From: Thioclava nitratireducens
GTDB taxonomy: Bacteria; Pseudomonadota; Alphaproteobacteria; Rhodobacterales; Rhodobacteraceae
Length of the DNA stretch: 64,000 nucleotides
NCBI RefSeq assembly: GCF_001940525.2
Contig: NZ_CP019437.1
Coordinates: 3,025,501-3,089,500 of the forward strand
Direction of reading: 5' to 3'
The notes below the pieces were generated by a model. It searched no databases, was not told the DNA's origin, and saw nothing but the letters and a program-made list of their open reading frames with translations. The stretch's first letter is position 1, and each line of letters opens with the position of its first letter. Below, piece after piece: positions 26,437 to 34,863 of the stretch. Position numbers and translations under genes: made by a program.

Positions 26437-27087
26437 TCAGAGCTTCTCGAACCGATCCGAGCCGGAGACGTATTGCTCGAGCGTACCCTCGCCGATGTCG
26501 TGGCGCAGCCCGTGCAGCGTCATCCGATCGGCGTCGAGCGCCTCGCGCACGAAGGGGAAAGTCATCAGGTTCTCGAGGCTGACTTTCACGGCCTCACGCT
26601 CGAGCGCCAGCACTTGCTGATCCTCGGGCAGGTCGGTGACGCGCTCGTAACCCGGACGCAGAAGGTTCAGCCAGGTGCCGACGAAAGAGCTTTTCTCCTC
26701 CAGTTCCGGCGCATGACCCGAACACATCGCGTGGCAGCCCGCGATGCCGCCGCAATTGCTGTGGCCCAACACGATCAGATGCGCGACCTTCAGGCTGGTC
26801 ACGGCATATTCGACCGCCGCCGACGTGCCATGGTGATCGCCATCGGGCGTGAATTCCGGCACGAGGTTCGCGATATTGCGGTGGATGAAGAACTCACCCT
26901 GATCGGCACCGAACATCGAGGTGACATGCACGCGACTGTCGCAGCAGGCGATGATCATCGAGCGCGGACGCTGCCCTTCGGAGGCGAGACGGCGATACCA
27001 GGCGCGGTTCTCGTCATACGCAGTCGCGTGCCATCCCTGATAACGGTTCACAAGGTAGCTCGGCAGCGGCTTCACATGCTCTCTCAT
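26437..27087 (-). CDS. Beta-class carbonic anhydrase
   Basis: 216 residues. The zinc and active-site residues of the family are present: C48 and the D50/R52 pair in CCDSR, H109 and C112 in GHSNCGG, plus VEYAVTSLKVAHLIVLGHS. It interconverts CO2 and bicarbonate in the cytoplasm, supplying carboxylases. Start MREHVKPLPSYL at 27087 is preceded by GGGGACCGATGAGAG-like sequence. Stands alone. Confidence 0.95.
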   Translation of the reverse strand: MREHVKPLPSYLVNRYQGWHATAYDENRAWYRRLASEGQRPRSMIIACCDSRVHVTSMFGADQGEFFIHRNIANLVPEFTPDGDHHGTSAAVEYAVTSLKVAHLIVLGHSNCGGIAGCHAMCSGHAPELEEKSSFVGTWLNLLRPGYERVTDLPEDQQVLALEREAVKVSLENLMTFPFVREALDADRMTLHGLRHDIGEGTLEQYVSGSDRFEKL

Positions 27088-27290
27088 CGGTCCCCCGGTG
27101 TTTTTGGGTCTGGTGTCTCGCGTCTTATCGCAGCGTCAAATACCGCGATGCAGGCCGGGTTACGAGAGGTTTCTCCGCGTCGCTCAATGAAATCTTGAGA
27201 CCTGTCGGCCATATTGCCGCCCGGGTGATGGCGAAATCAAAGGGGGGTGTCGTGGTGACACAGGTGTCTCGTTTGCGTTGCAAGGAACGG

Positions 27291-27635
27291 ATGTCGCTGG
27301 ATACGACGCGGCTATCGGTGCTCTACGTGGAGCTGGGACAGGTCGATGCGGAGCGGGTCATCTGCGCCACGGTCGAGGATCTCGCCGTGCAACTCGCCGC
27401 CTTGGAAGAAGCCGCGAAATCGCGCCAACGCGCCAAGATGCGGTGCGCAATCGTCAAGGTGATCGACCTCTCGGAACATGTGGGTCTGGTGTCGATGGTG
27501 CGCACCGCGCGCGACCTGTCCGAGTGTATCGCGACCGGCGATGCGGTGGCGCAGGCGGCGGTAATGGCGCGGCTGGGCCGGATCGCGGAACGATCTCTTA
27601 CCGAGGTCTGGGACATCGGCGGCCTGTCCTCCTGA
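27291..27635 (+). CDS. Conserved-looking hypothetical protein, 114 residues
   Basis: Start chosen at 27291 because AAGGAACGG immediately precedes the ATG; in-frame starts at 27228 and 27195 would add 21-32 residues. The protein is alpha-helical by composition (LAVQLAALEEAAKSRQRAKMRCAIVKVIDLSEHVGLVSMVRTARDLSECIATGDAVAQAAVMARLG), with no signal peptide or transmembrane helix. The helix pattern loosely recalls histidine-phosphotransfer-like bundles, but I cannot identify it. It lies upstream of the aminopeptidase gene on the same strand. Confidence 0.6.
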   Translation: MSLDTTRLSVLYVELGQVDAERVICATVEDLAVQLAALEEAAKSRQRAKMRCAIVKVIDLSEHVGLVSMVRTARDLSECIATGDAVAQAAVMARLGRIAERSLTEVWDIGGLSS

Positions 27636-27720
27636 AGTGCGCGCAATCGGGCCTTGCGGGCAGGCGCCGCGGCGCTAGGCTCTGGGGCGAAGAAACCACC
27701 AGAGCCAAGGAGCCGCCCCC

Positions 27721-29145
27721 ATGAGCGCAGACGCACCCGCAGATTTTTCCTTTCTCGCCCCGCGCCCGGCAATGCGCTTCGCCGAAGCCGACGCGCCTGC
27801 CCGCGCCCTGATCGCCGTCGCGCCCGAGGATATGGAGCAGGCTCTGGCCGATCTGCCGCCCGCGCAGCGCGCCTTCGTCGAGGCAACGGGGTTCAAGGCG
27901 AAGGCCGGCCAGGTCGCACTTCTGCCGGGGGCGGACGGCGCGGAGGCGGCGCTGCTGGGCCTCGGGACCGCGGCGGCACGGGCAAGAGAGCGGTTCTCGC
28001 TGGCGCGCGCGGCGTCGACCCTTCCCGAAGGCGCGTGGCGGATCGAGGGCGATTTGCCGGAATCTTTGAGGGCAGAGACGGCGCTCGGCTGGCTGCTCGC
28101 AGGTTATCGGTTCGACCGCTACGCCGAAGCCGCAGCGCCGAAAGCGCGGCTGGTTTGCCCGGACGGGATGGATGCTGCGCAGATCGAGGCCGTCGCCGAG
28201 GGCGAGGCTTTTACGCGTGACCTGATCAACACCCCCGCCTCCGACATGGGACCGGAGGAACTGGAGGGCGCGGCGCGCCTGCTGGCCGACCGCCACGGCG
28301 CTGAGGTCAAGGTCGTGAAGGGCGACGACCTTCTGACGCAGAACTTCCCTATGATCCACGCCGTCGGTCGCGCCTCGCCGCGCACGCCGCGGCTGATCGA
28401 GCTGAGTTGGGGCAGCGAAGGGCCGGCGTTGACGCTGGTCGGCAAAGGCGTCTGTTTCGACACCGGGGGGCTGAACCTGAAGCCCGGCGCCTCGATGGGG
28501 CTGATGAAGAAGGATATGGGCGGCTCGGCCACCGTACTGGGGCTCGCGCATATGATCATGGCGACCGGCGCGAAGATGCGCCTGCGGGTGCTGGTCCCGG
28601 CGGTCGAGAACTCGGTCGGCGGCGACAGTTTCCGCCCCGGCGACATCCTGACCAGCCGCAAGGGGCTGACCGTCGAGATCAACAATACCGATGCCGAGGG
28701 ACGGCTGGTGCTGGCCGATGCGCTGGCCTATGCCGATGAAACCCCACCCGACCTGATGGTCTGCATGGCAACGTTGACGGGGGCTGCGCGGGTCGCACTT
28801 GGGCCGGACATTCACCCGTTCTACACAGATGACGAGGGCGTCGCGCAGGCTTTGGCGAAGGCCTCGGGGGCGGTGGCCGATCCGCTCTGGCGGATGCCGT
28901 TCTGGGCGCCCTACGAGGCGAAGATCGAACCCGGCATCGCCGATCTGGATAACGCGCCCTCGGGCGGCATGGCGGGCTCGATCACCGCGGCACTCTTCCT
29001 GCGCCGCTTCGTGACCGAGACCAAGCGCTTCGCCCATTTCGACATCTACGGCTGGCAGCCCGCGGCCGCCCCCGCCCGGCCGAAAGGCGGCGTCGGTCAA
29101 GGTGCGCGGGCGATCTTCGCGGCTCTGCCCGAGGTGCTGAAATGA
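27721..29145 (+). CDS. Leucyl aminopeptidase family (M17) metallopeptidase
   Basis: 474 residues. The M17 catalytic domain is clear: GKGVCFDTGGLNLKPGASMGLMKKDMGG (metal ligands Lys/Asp), VENSVGGDSFRPGDI, the signature NTDAEGRL and TLTGAARVALG. The N-terminal third is the variable macro-like domain. It releases N-terminal residues from peptides in the cytoplasm. It overlaps the next gene, an NlpC/P60 hydrolase, by four bases (ATGA); this pairing is common in alphaproteobacteria and suggests recycling of cell-wall peptides. Confidence 0.94.
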   Translation: MSADAPADFSFLAPRPAMRFAEADAPARALIAVAPEDMEQALADLPPAQRAFVEATGFKAKAGQVALLPGADGAEAALLGLGTAAARARERFSLARAASTLPEGAWRIEGDLPESLRAETALGWLLAGYRFDRYAEAAAPKARLVCPDGMDAAQIEAVAEGEAFTRDLINTPASDMGPEELEGAARLLADRHGAEVKVVKGDDLLTQNFPMIHAVGRASPRTPRLIELSWGSEGPALTLVGKGVCFDTGGLNLKPGASMGLMKKDMGGSATVLGLAHMIMATGAKMRLRVLVPAVENSVGGDSFRPGDILTSRKGLTVEINNTDAEGRLVLADALAYADETPPDLMVCMATLTGAARVALGPDIHPFYTDDEGVAQALAKASGAVADPLWRMPFWAPYEAKIEPGIADLDNAPSGGMAGSITAALFLRRFVTETKRFAHFDIYGWQPAAAPARPKGGVGQGARAIFAALPEVLK

Positions 29146-29972
29146 CCGACCGTCGCCGCCTGCCCTTTTCGGGTGCTTTCGCGTTGGAGGCGCTGCGAGG
29201 ACAGGTCGAGGCCGAGGGTTTCACCCACGGGATGCCCGCGCGGATCATCGTACCCGTGACCGATCTCTGCCCCGAGCCCGGCAGCCTGCGCGACCGACAG
29301 CTTCTTTTCGGAGCCGAGGTGACGGTGATCGATCAGCGCGACGGCTTCGCCTTCGTGCAGGCGGCATGGGACGGCTATTGCGGTTGGATTGCCGCTGACG
29401 CCTTCGCCACGCCCGAGCCCGCCACGCATGTCGTCACCGCGCCCGCCACGCATGTCTATCGCGAGGCGGCGATCAAGCGCGGCGAAGTGATGCAGCTCTC
29501 GATGGGCGCGCGGCTGGCGGTGACGGGGGAAACCGGCATGTTCGCGGTGACCGCCGAGGGCTTCGTTCCGCGGCAGCATCTGCGCGCGCTCGATCGGCCC
29601 GGGGACGATCCCCTCGCGGTGGCCGAGCGACTGCTGGGCACGCCCTATCTCTGGGGCGGCAACAGCCGTGCGGGGATCGACTGTTCGGGGCTGGTGCAGA
29701 TCGGTTTCGCGCTGTGCGGGCAATCCGTGCCGGGCGACAGCGATCTTCAATGGGCGGAGATGGGCGAGACCGTGCCCGAAGGTGCGCCCCTGCGACGTGG
29801 TGACCTGCTGTTCTGGAAAGGCCATGTCGCGCTCGCCTGCGATGGCGAGACGATGATCCATGCCAACGGCCAAACGATGAGCGTGGCCTATGAGAGCATC
29901 GAGGCCGCCAAGGCACGTATCGCGGCAGCGCGCGAAGGGCCGTATCTCGGGGTTAAGCGGCTCGCGCGGTAA
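29142..29972 (+). CDS. NlpC/P60-family cysteine hydrolase with SH3-like domains
   Basis: 276 residues. Two SH3-like segments (about 30-90 and 95-150) precede an NlpC/P60 domain with the probable triad C181 (GIDCSGLVQ), H228 (WKGHVAL) and H240 (MIHANG). It likely cleaves gamma-D-glutamyl-diaminopimelate bonds in murein peptides. No signal peptide, so it probably acts on cytoplasmic recycled peptides, consistent with translational coupling to the aminopeptidase. Confidence 0.92.
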   Translation: MTDRRRLPFSGAFALEALRGQVEAEGFTHGMPARIIVPVTDLCPEPGSLRDRQLLFGAEVTVIDQRDGFAFVQAAWDGYCGWIAADAFATPEPATHVVTAPATHVYREAAIKRGEVMQLSMGARLAVTGETGMFAVTAEGFVPRQHLRALDRPGDDPLAVAERLLGTPYLWGGNSRAGIDCSGLVQIGFALCGQSVPGDSDLQWAEMGETVPEGAPLRRGDLLFWKGHVALACDGETMIHANGQTMSVAYESIEAAKARIAAAREGPYLGVKRLAR

Positions 29973-30147
29973 GGCTTTGTAGCGCGGGGCGACCAGCCCG
30001 GGCCGCGCCCGACCCTCCCCCGGGAGGGCGCATTGGCGATGGCCTCGCGGGCACAAGCGACATTCGGGCTTGCGAGATAAAGCGCCCAGCCACAGACGGA
30101 GCAAAGCGCCCGCCCGAGGCTCGGGCGCGTCCCTCATCGCTTTGCCC

Positions 30148-30186
30148 GAAAAGAAAAACGCCCGATCTTCCGACCGGGCGTTTCCC
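30148..30186 (-). terminator. Intrinsic terminator of asd, also usable from the + strand
   Basis: Nine-base-pair stem AAACGCCCG/CGGGCGTTT (30156-30164, 30175-30183). On the minus strand the stem runs into TTTTTCTT, a strong terminator for asd. Confidence 0.88.
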
Positions 30187-30207
30187 AATTCAAATAAGGC
30201 CGAACGC

Positions 30208-31230
30208 TCAGCCCTTCTTGAGCACGCGCTTGCCCAGCGTCTCGGCGATCTGCACCGCGTTAAGCGCCGCGCCCTTGCGCAGGTTGTCCGACACGCACCA
30301 GATGTTCAGGCCGTTCTCGATGGTCGAGTCCTGACGGATGCGCGAGATGAAGGTGGCGAAATCGCCGACGCATTCGACGGGGGTGATGTAGCCGCCATCT
30401 TCGCGCTTGTCGACGACCATGATGCCGGGCGCCTCACGCAGGATGTCACGTGCTTCGTCCTCGTCGAGGAACTCTTCGAACTCGATGTTGATCGCCTCCG
30501 AGTGGCCCACGAAGACCGGCACGCGCACGCAGGTCGCGGTCAGCTTGATCGCAGGATCGACGATCTTCTTCGTCTCGGCGACCATCTTCCACTCTTCCTT
30601 GGTGGACCCGTCATCGAGGAACACGTCGATATGCGGGATCACGTTGAACGCGATCTGCTTGGGGTAGACCTTCGGCTCCACTTCCTGACCCGGCACATAC
30701 ATGCCTTTGGTCTGGTCCCAAAGCTCGTCGATCGCCTCTTTGCCCGAGCCCGACACCGACTGGTAGGTCGAGACCACGACGCGCTTGATCTTGGCGCGGT
30801 CATGCAGCGGCTTGAGCGCCACGACCATCTGCGCGGTCGAGCAGTTCGGGTTCGCGATGATGTTCTTCTTCGCGTAACCGTCCACGGCTTCCGGGTTCAC
30901 CTCCGGCACGACCAGCGGCACGTCCGGGTCGTAGCGGTAGAGCGACGAGTTATCGATCACGATGCAGCCCTGCTTGGCGGCGATCGGCGCGTATTTCTTC
31001 GTGGCGTCCGAGCCGATCGCGAAGAGCGCGATGTCATAGCCGGTGAAGTCGAACCCTTCGATGTCTTTGGTCTTCAGGGTCTGATCGCCAAAGCTGACCT
31101 CTGTGCCGAGGCTCCGGCGCGACGCGAGCGGCACCAGTTCATCGACCGGGAACTGACGCTCGGCCAGGATGTTCAGCATTTCGCGGCCCACGTTCCCCGT
31201 GGCGCCCGCAACGACGACTTTATAGCCCAT
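30208..31230 (-). CDS. asd: Aspartate-semialdehyde dehydrogenase
   Basis: 340 residues. NADP-binding GATGNVGREML (residues 9-19), catalytic C130 in NPNCSTAQM, and the substrate-binding VSTYQSVSGSGKEAIDEL are all present. It reduces aspartyl phosphate to the semialdehyde, feeding lysine/diaminopimelate, threonine and methionine synthesis. Ribosome-binding site AAGGAGG is upstream. Stands alone with its own terminator. Confidence 0.97.
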   Translation of the reverse strand: MGYKVVVAGATGNVGREMLNILAERQFPVDELVPLASRRSLGTEVSFGDQTLKTKDIEGFDFTGYDIALFAIGSDATKKYAPIAAKQGCIVIDNSSLYRYDPDVPLVVPEVNPEAVDGYAKKNIIANPNCSTAQMVVALKPLHDRAKIKRVVVSTYQSVSGSGKEAIDELWDQTKGMYVPGQEVEPKVYPKQIAFNVIPHIDVFLDDGSTKEEWKMVAETKKIVDPAIKLTATCVRVPVFVGHSEAINIEFEEFLDEDEARDILREAPGIMVVDKREDGGYITPVECVGDFATFISRIRQDSTIENGLNIWCVSDNLRKGAALNAVQIAETLGKRVLKKG

Positions 31231-31305
31231 GAGGACCTCCTTGCTCCAATAGAACGCGGCTTACTACCGCTTTACGTCAGGAAATGAAAGGGGCTCGACG
31301 CGCAG

Positions 31306-31920
31306 TCAGTTCCGAATGATGCGCGGATCGGAGGCAAGAAGCCCGCCAACCATCTCCGCTTCCGCGACGAAATCATGGGGCACCTTGTCGGCCGAGCGCC
31401 GCCCCGACAGAGATAGCGAGGCGAAGAAATCGAACCCGTATAGATCGAGCCGCGCCAGATCAGAGCGCGCGAGCATGTCGATCAGCATCGCTCCGGTCGT
31501 GGGCTGCGCGCCAAGCTTGGCCTTCAGCCCCTCGTAATCGTTGAGCGGATGCAGGTAGAAACCGGGGTTGGTCGCCGTTTTCCAGTCCAGCCGCTTGCGC
31601 TTGTGGCTCATCCAAAGGATGCGTGACGGCGCGATGCGGGCGCGCTCGGCTTCGGGCAGCGAGGTCGCGAGCGCCAGCCAGTCGGTGCGCTTGCCGTGGC
31701 TCTGCGCCGACGGCATCGGGGCGCGGTTGATCCGGATCACCACGTCATGCGCGTCGATCTCCGCCCCCGCCTGTCCCTCGGCCAGCGCGCGGGCATTGCC
31801 GACAAGCGCGACGGTTTTGCCGGCAAGGTCGTCCAGCAACGCCTTTTGCGAGACGGAGAGCGCGGCAAGCGGGGCCTCGCGCCGCAACGTTCGACTGATC
31901 AGAAATCCGAGCCGGGTCAT
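31306..31920 (-). CDS. Glycosyltransferase family 29 (sialyltransferase-like) protein
   Basis: 204 residues. KTVALVGNARALAEGQ...IDAHDVVIRINRAP (residues 35-68) resembles sialylmotif L, PTTGAMLIDMLARSDLARLDLYGFDFF (140-166) resembles motif S, and H182-x4-E187 (PHDFVAEAE) fits motif VS, the conserved His/Glu of GT29 enzymes. No membrane anchor is visible, unlike animal Golgi enzymes. The probable role is adding a sialic-acid-like sugar to a surface glycan, but no sugar synthesis genes are nearby. It shares strand with the downstream asd and the upstream MFS transporter, which stops 10 bases upstream of it. Confidence 0.72.
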   Translation of the reverse strand: MTRLGFLISRTLRREAPLAALSVSQKALLDDLAGKTVALVGNARALAEGQAGAEIDAHDVVIRINRAPMPSAQSHGKRTDWLALATSLPEAERARIAPSRILWMSHKRKRLDWKTATNPGFYLHPLNDYEGLKAKLGAQPTTGAMLIDMLARSDLARLDLYGFDFFASLSLSGRRSADKVPHDFVAEAEMVGGLLASDPRIIRN

Positions 31921-31929
31921 GCGATGGGT

Positions 31930-33120
31930 TTAGCTCAAGCCATCGCCGCTGTCGCGGGCGAAAACGTAGAACGCCAGCCCGATCACCAGCGGTGCAAGGA
32001 AGAACGCGAACAGCAGCCCATAGGCCACGGCGGGCGTGTGCCCCACCGATACCGCATCGAAAACGGGCCGCGAGGCGAATTGCATCCCAGCCACGCCCAT
32101 GATCGAGAACATGTTGTGCAGCGTCACCCCCCGTCCCGTCAGATGCGGCGGATAGAAGGTGCGGCCATGCGCCATGATCACCGGGAAGGACGCGCCGAAG
32201 AAGCCGATCGCGGCCAGTAGAACCGTCGCCAGCCACAGCGACTGTCCCGGCAACACGAAGAGCATCGCCAAGGCCACGGCCAGCACCGCATTGCCGTAAA
32301 GCGCGACGCGCTTGTGGCTGCCGAAAATCTTGTCCGCCGGCCCGTAGGCGAAATTGCCCGCGATCATCGCGAGGCCCATCACCAGCGTCACTCGGCCGAT
32401 CAGATTCGCATCCGCGCCGAAGACATCAGCCAGATAGGAGCCCGCCCAGACGCCACGAATCCCGGCAGCGGCGGTGTAATTCGCGACCGTCAGCGGCAGC
32501 AGCACCCAGAAGCCCGGCAGACGCAGCACATCGAGCGCGGTACCCCGGCGGCCTGCAGGCTGCTCCACCCGCTCGGGATCGCGCGCGAGCCACAGGATCA
32601 GCGCCGCCACCAGCAGCGTCAGCGCCGAGAGCGCCCAAAGCGTCGGACGCCAGCCGAAAGCCTCGATGGAGGCTGCAAGCGGGGCCGCGCCCGCGAGATT
32701 GCCAAGGCTCCCCGCCCCGATCATCGAGGCCGCGAGCGTGCCGAACAGCGCCGGCTTGAAACTGCGTGCGAAGATGAAATAGCTGCCCACCAGCACAGGC
32801 GCACAGCCCGCCCCGATCAGGATCATCGCGATGTGAATGCCCATCGGTCCCTGCGCCATCGCGAAGACGGCGGCGCCCCCACCCCCGCCAAGCGCCATCA
32901 GCACGCCCACGGTGCGGCGCGGCCCGATCCGGTCCAGCGCCTCGCCGATGGGGATCTGGATCAGCGCGAAGGCCCCGTACCAAAGCCCCAGCGACACGGC
33001 GAGATCGCCCGGCGTCACGCCGATCTCCTTGCCCAGAACGGGCGTCAGAACGGCCAAGCAGGTGCGGTAGAACTGGCTCAGAAGATAGGCGCCCACAAGC
33101 GAGGCGATCGAGATATACAT
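31930..33120 (-). CDS. Major facilitator superfamily transporter
   Basis: 396 residues with twelve predicted transmembrane helices. The MFS loop 2-3 motif appears as GEALDRIGPRRTVG (residues 58-71). The first helix starts immediately (MYISIASLVGAYLLSQFYRTCLAVLTPVLG), fixing the start at 33120 rather than the longer frame. Its substrate is unknown. It ends 10 bases before the GT29-like gene on the same strand, so co-transcription is likely. Confidence 0.87.
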   Translation of the reverse strand: MYISIASLVGAYLLSQFYRTCLAVLTPVLGKEIGVTPGDLAVSLGLWYGAFALIQIPIGEALDRIGPRRTVGVLMALGGGGGAAVFAMAQGPMGIHIAMILIGAGCAPVLVGSYFIFARSFKPALFGTLAASMIGAGSLGNLAGAAPLAASIEAFGWRPTLWALSALTLLVAALILWLARDPERVEQPAGRRGTALDVLRLPGFWVLLPLTVANYTAAAGIRGVWAGSYLADVFGADANLIGRVTLVMGLAMIAGNFAYGPADKIFGSHKRVALYGNAVLAVALAMLFVLPGQSLWLATVLLAAIGFFGASFPVIMAHGRTFYPPHLTGRGVTLHNMFSIMGVAGMQFASRPVFDAVSVGHTPAVAYGLLFAFFLAPLVIGLAFYVFARDSGDGLS

Positions 33121-33272
33121 GCGGGGGCTCCTTCGCGCGCACGCTCGCCCAAGGCGCGGGCAATGGCAAGAGCACATGCCCCTGTGCATTCGCGCCCCCG
33201 CCCCCTTGTCTTGGCCCGGGCACAGGCTCAGGATAAACGCCGCACGACGTGACGAGCCCGAGAGATGCCCGA

Positions 33273-33614
33273 ATGGAACTGACCCGCCTGATGATGCGCC
33301 TCTATTTCGACAAGGCGATGCTGGGCCCCGGCAAGGTCCGGCTGCTCGAAGAGATCGCCGAACACGGCTCGATCTCGGCGGCGGGCCGCGCGATGAAGAT
33401 GAGCTACAAACGCGCTTGGTCGCTCGTCGAAGAGATGAACGCCGTATTCAAGGAACCGCTGGTGGATCGCTCGCGCGGCGGCGCGAAGGGCGGTGGCGCC
33501 TCGCTCACCCCCGAGGGCGAAGCGGTCCTCGCAGCCTACCGCCGGTTGGAACAGAAAGCCCGCGACGCTGGCGCCGAGGAGATCGCGCTGATCGGCGCAA
33601 TGGTCGCTGATTGA
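33273..33614 (+). CDS. ModE/LysR-type winged-helix DNA-binding protein
   Basis: About 113 residues consisting only of an HTH domain: GPGKVRLLEEIAEHGSISAAGRAMKMSYKRAWSLVEEMNAVFKEPLVDRSRGGAKGGGASLTPEGEAVL, typical of the N-terminal domain of the molybdate regulator ModE. The C-terminal molybdate-binding MOP domains are absent. A GTG at 33249 would add eight residues. Divergent from the MFS transporter, which it may regulate. No molybdate transporter is nearby. Confidence 0.86.
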   Translation: MELTRLMMRLYFDKAMLGPGKVRLLEEIAEHGSISAAGRAMKMSYKRAWSLVEEMNAVFKEPLVDRSRGGAKGGGASLTPEGEAVLAAYRRLEQKARDAGAEEIALIGAMVAD

Positions 33615-33712
33615 GGCCGCGGCGGGCCTTGCGCCGGATCAATGCGGATGGGTCCTCAGTCCGCGCATCCTGCTGAGAGCTGCCGGAAACGGCCCAGTCA
33701 CGGACCAGAACC

Positions 33713-34177
33713 ATGAGCGATTTTTCGACGAAGACCGCCGCGCGCGTTACCGCCCTTGGTCTCGCAGCCGCGCTCGCGGCCTGTATGCCGGGCGGTGTCT
33801 CGGACGCCCAGACGCTTGCCGCCAAGGTGGAGACCCGGCGCGCCTATGACCTCGCGACGGTGGACGGCAAGGCACCCACCCGCGCGATCCGCTTCTATAT
33901 CGGGGAGAATTCGCGCTTCGCCGTCTGCGGTCATTGTCTTTGCGTGACCGGGGTGATGTTCGCCCCCTACCCCGCGCTTGGCATCCGGCCGACCTCGGCC
34001 TCGCCCACGTTCGCCTGCGAGCAGGAGACGCCGGAGTTCAAGGCCGATGCGGGCCTCGCGCAGCTGTTCTTCGACATGAAGCAGGCGCAGGTTGATGGTT
34101 CGGCCGTTACTTTCACCGGCAGCGGCGACCATGTGATGGTGTTCAGGCGCGGTGGCGAGGACCTCACTCCACCCTGA
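33713..34177 (+). CDS. Lipoprotein with META-like domain, function unknown
   Basis: 154 residues. A lipobox (LAAALAAC, Cys24) predicts a periplasmic lipoprotein. The C-terminal region (ETPEFKADAGLAQLFFDMKQAQVDGSAVTFTGSGDHVMVFRR) has the pattern of META/HslJ-type domains, and CGHCLC (around residues 72-77) is a cysteine cluster that could bind a metal or form disulfides. Assignment is tentative. Confidence 0.6.
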   Translation: MSDFSTKTAARVTALGLAAALAACMPGGVSDAQTLAAKVETRRAYDLATVDGKAPTRAIRFYIGENSRFAVCGHCLCVTGVMFAPYPALGIRPTSASPTFACEQETPEFKADAGLAQLFFDMKQAQVDGSAVTFTGSGDHVMVFRRGGEDLTPP

Positions 34178-34191
34178 CGATCCCAGACAGC

Positions 34192-34218
34192 AAAAAGCGC
34201 GGGAGTTTCCCCCCGCGC
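34192..34218 (-). terminator. Intrinsic terminator of hsp20
   Basis: Stem GCGCGGG/CCCGCGC (34197-34203 with 34212-34218) and, on the minus strand, a following TTTTTG. A weaker T-run on the + strand may also serve the lipoprotein gene. Confidence 0.82.
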
Positions 34219-34246
34219 CCGTCATTTTTCAACGATGGCAGATGCC

Positions 34247-34711
34247 TCAGGCGTCGACCGTCTCGACCTGCTTGGCCTCGGACTTGGTCGGGCCCGCAAT
34301 CTCGATCCGGCGCGGTTTCAGCGCCTCGGGCACTTCACGGACGAGATCGAGGTGGAGCATCCCATCCTCATGGGTGGCTCCGGTGACCTTGACATGATCG
34401 GCCAGCGCGAAGCGGCGCTCAAAGGCACGGGTCGCGATGCCACGATGCAGATAGGTGCGACCGGAATCGTCCTCGGCCTTGCGACCGGTCACGATCAGCG
34501 CGCCCTCTCTGAGTTCGACACTCAGCTCATCCGAACCGAAGCCCGCAACGGCGATCGAGATGCGATAGGCATTCTCGTCGGTCTTCTCGATATTGTAGGG
34601 CGGATAGGTCGGCTGCGCGAGATCGCTGGTCAGCGCACGGTCCATCAGATCAGCCACGCGGTCGAAGCCCACGGTGGCGCGGTAAAGGGGCGAAAGATCA
34701 AAGCTTCGCAT
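34247..34711 (-). CDS. Small heat-shock protein, Hsp20 family
   Basis: 154 residues of IbpA type: an N-terminal arm (MRSFDLSPLYRATVGFDRVADLMDRAL), an alpha-crystallin domain from YPPYNIEKTDENAYRISIAVAGF to LHLDLVREVPEALKPRRIEI, with the conserved strand GRTYLHRGIATRAFERRFALADHV. It holds unfolded proteins for refolding by DnaK and ClpB. The leader carries a sigma32-like promoter and a ROSE-like hairpin over the Shine-Dalgarno sequence, predicting heat control at both transcription and translation. Confidence 0.95.
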   Translation of the reverse strand: MRSFDLSPLYRATVGFDRVADLMDRALTSDLAQPTYPPYNIEKTDENAYRISIAVAGFGSDELSVELREGALIVTGRKAEDDSGRTYLHRGIATRAFERRFALADHVKVTGATHEDGMLHLDLVREVPEALKPRRIEIAGPTKSEAKQVETVDA

Positions 34712-34717
34712 ATCATC

Positions 34718-34734
34718 ATCCTCTCTTGAGCGAT
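34718..34734 (-). promoter_or_regulatory. ROSE-like RNA thermometer hairpin over the hsp20 SD
   Basis: On the minus strand ATCGCTC-AAGA-GAGGAT folds into a short stem with an unpaired or mismatched G opposite the Shine-Dalgarno GAGGA. TCGCT fits the conserved U(U/C)GCU motif of ROSE elements, which face AGGA in alphaproteobacterial small heat-shock leaders. The AGGA is 7 bases from the ATG. A second GC hairpin lies upstream at 34741-34767. Confidence 0.65.
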
Positions 34735-34740
34735 GGTTAT

Positions 34741-34767
34741 GAAACCCGCCCCTTGCGGGGCCGGGCA
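34741..34767 (-). other. GC-rich hairpin in the hsp20 leader
   Basis: Minus strand CCCGGCCCC-GCAA-GGGGCGGG followed by TTTC. It could be an upstream stem of the ROSE-like leader or a terminator for the protease genes; its position inside the predicted hsp20 transcript favours the first. Confidence 0.5.
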
Positions 34768-34807
34768 GTTAGGCGCCAGAACCCTCATCAGGCATTCCGG
34801 CACTCAT

Positions 34808-34838
34808 AAATTTGGGAAATCTCTCGCGACGTTTCAAG
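34808..34838 (-). promoter_or_regulatory. Sigma32 (RpoH)-type heat-shock promoter of hsp20
   Basis: CTTGAAA (34838-34832) and CCCAAATTT (34816-34808) are separated by 15 bases, close to the RpoH consensus CTTGAAA/CCCCAT-T. It would give a leader of about 90 nt before the hsp20 start. Confidence 0.7.
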
Positions 34839-34863
34839 AGGGGCGCCGCTTCGGGCCAAGCCC

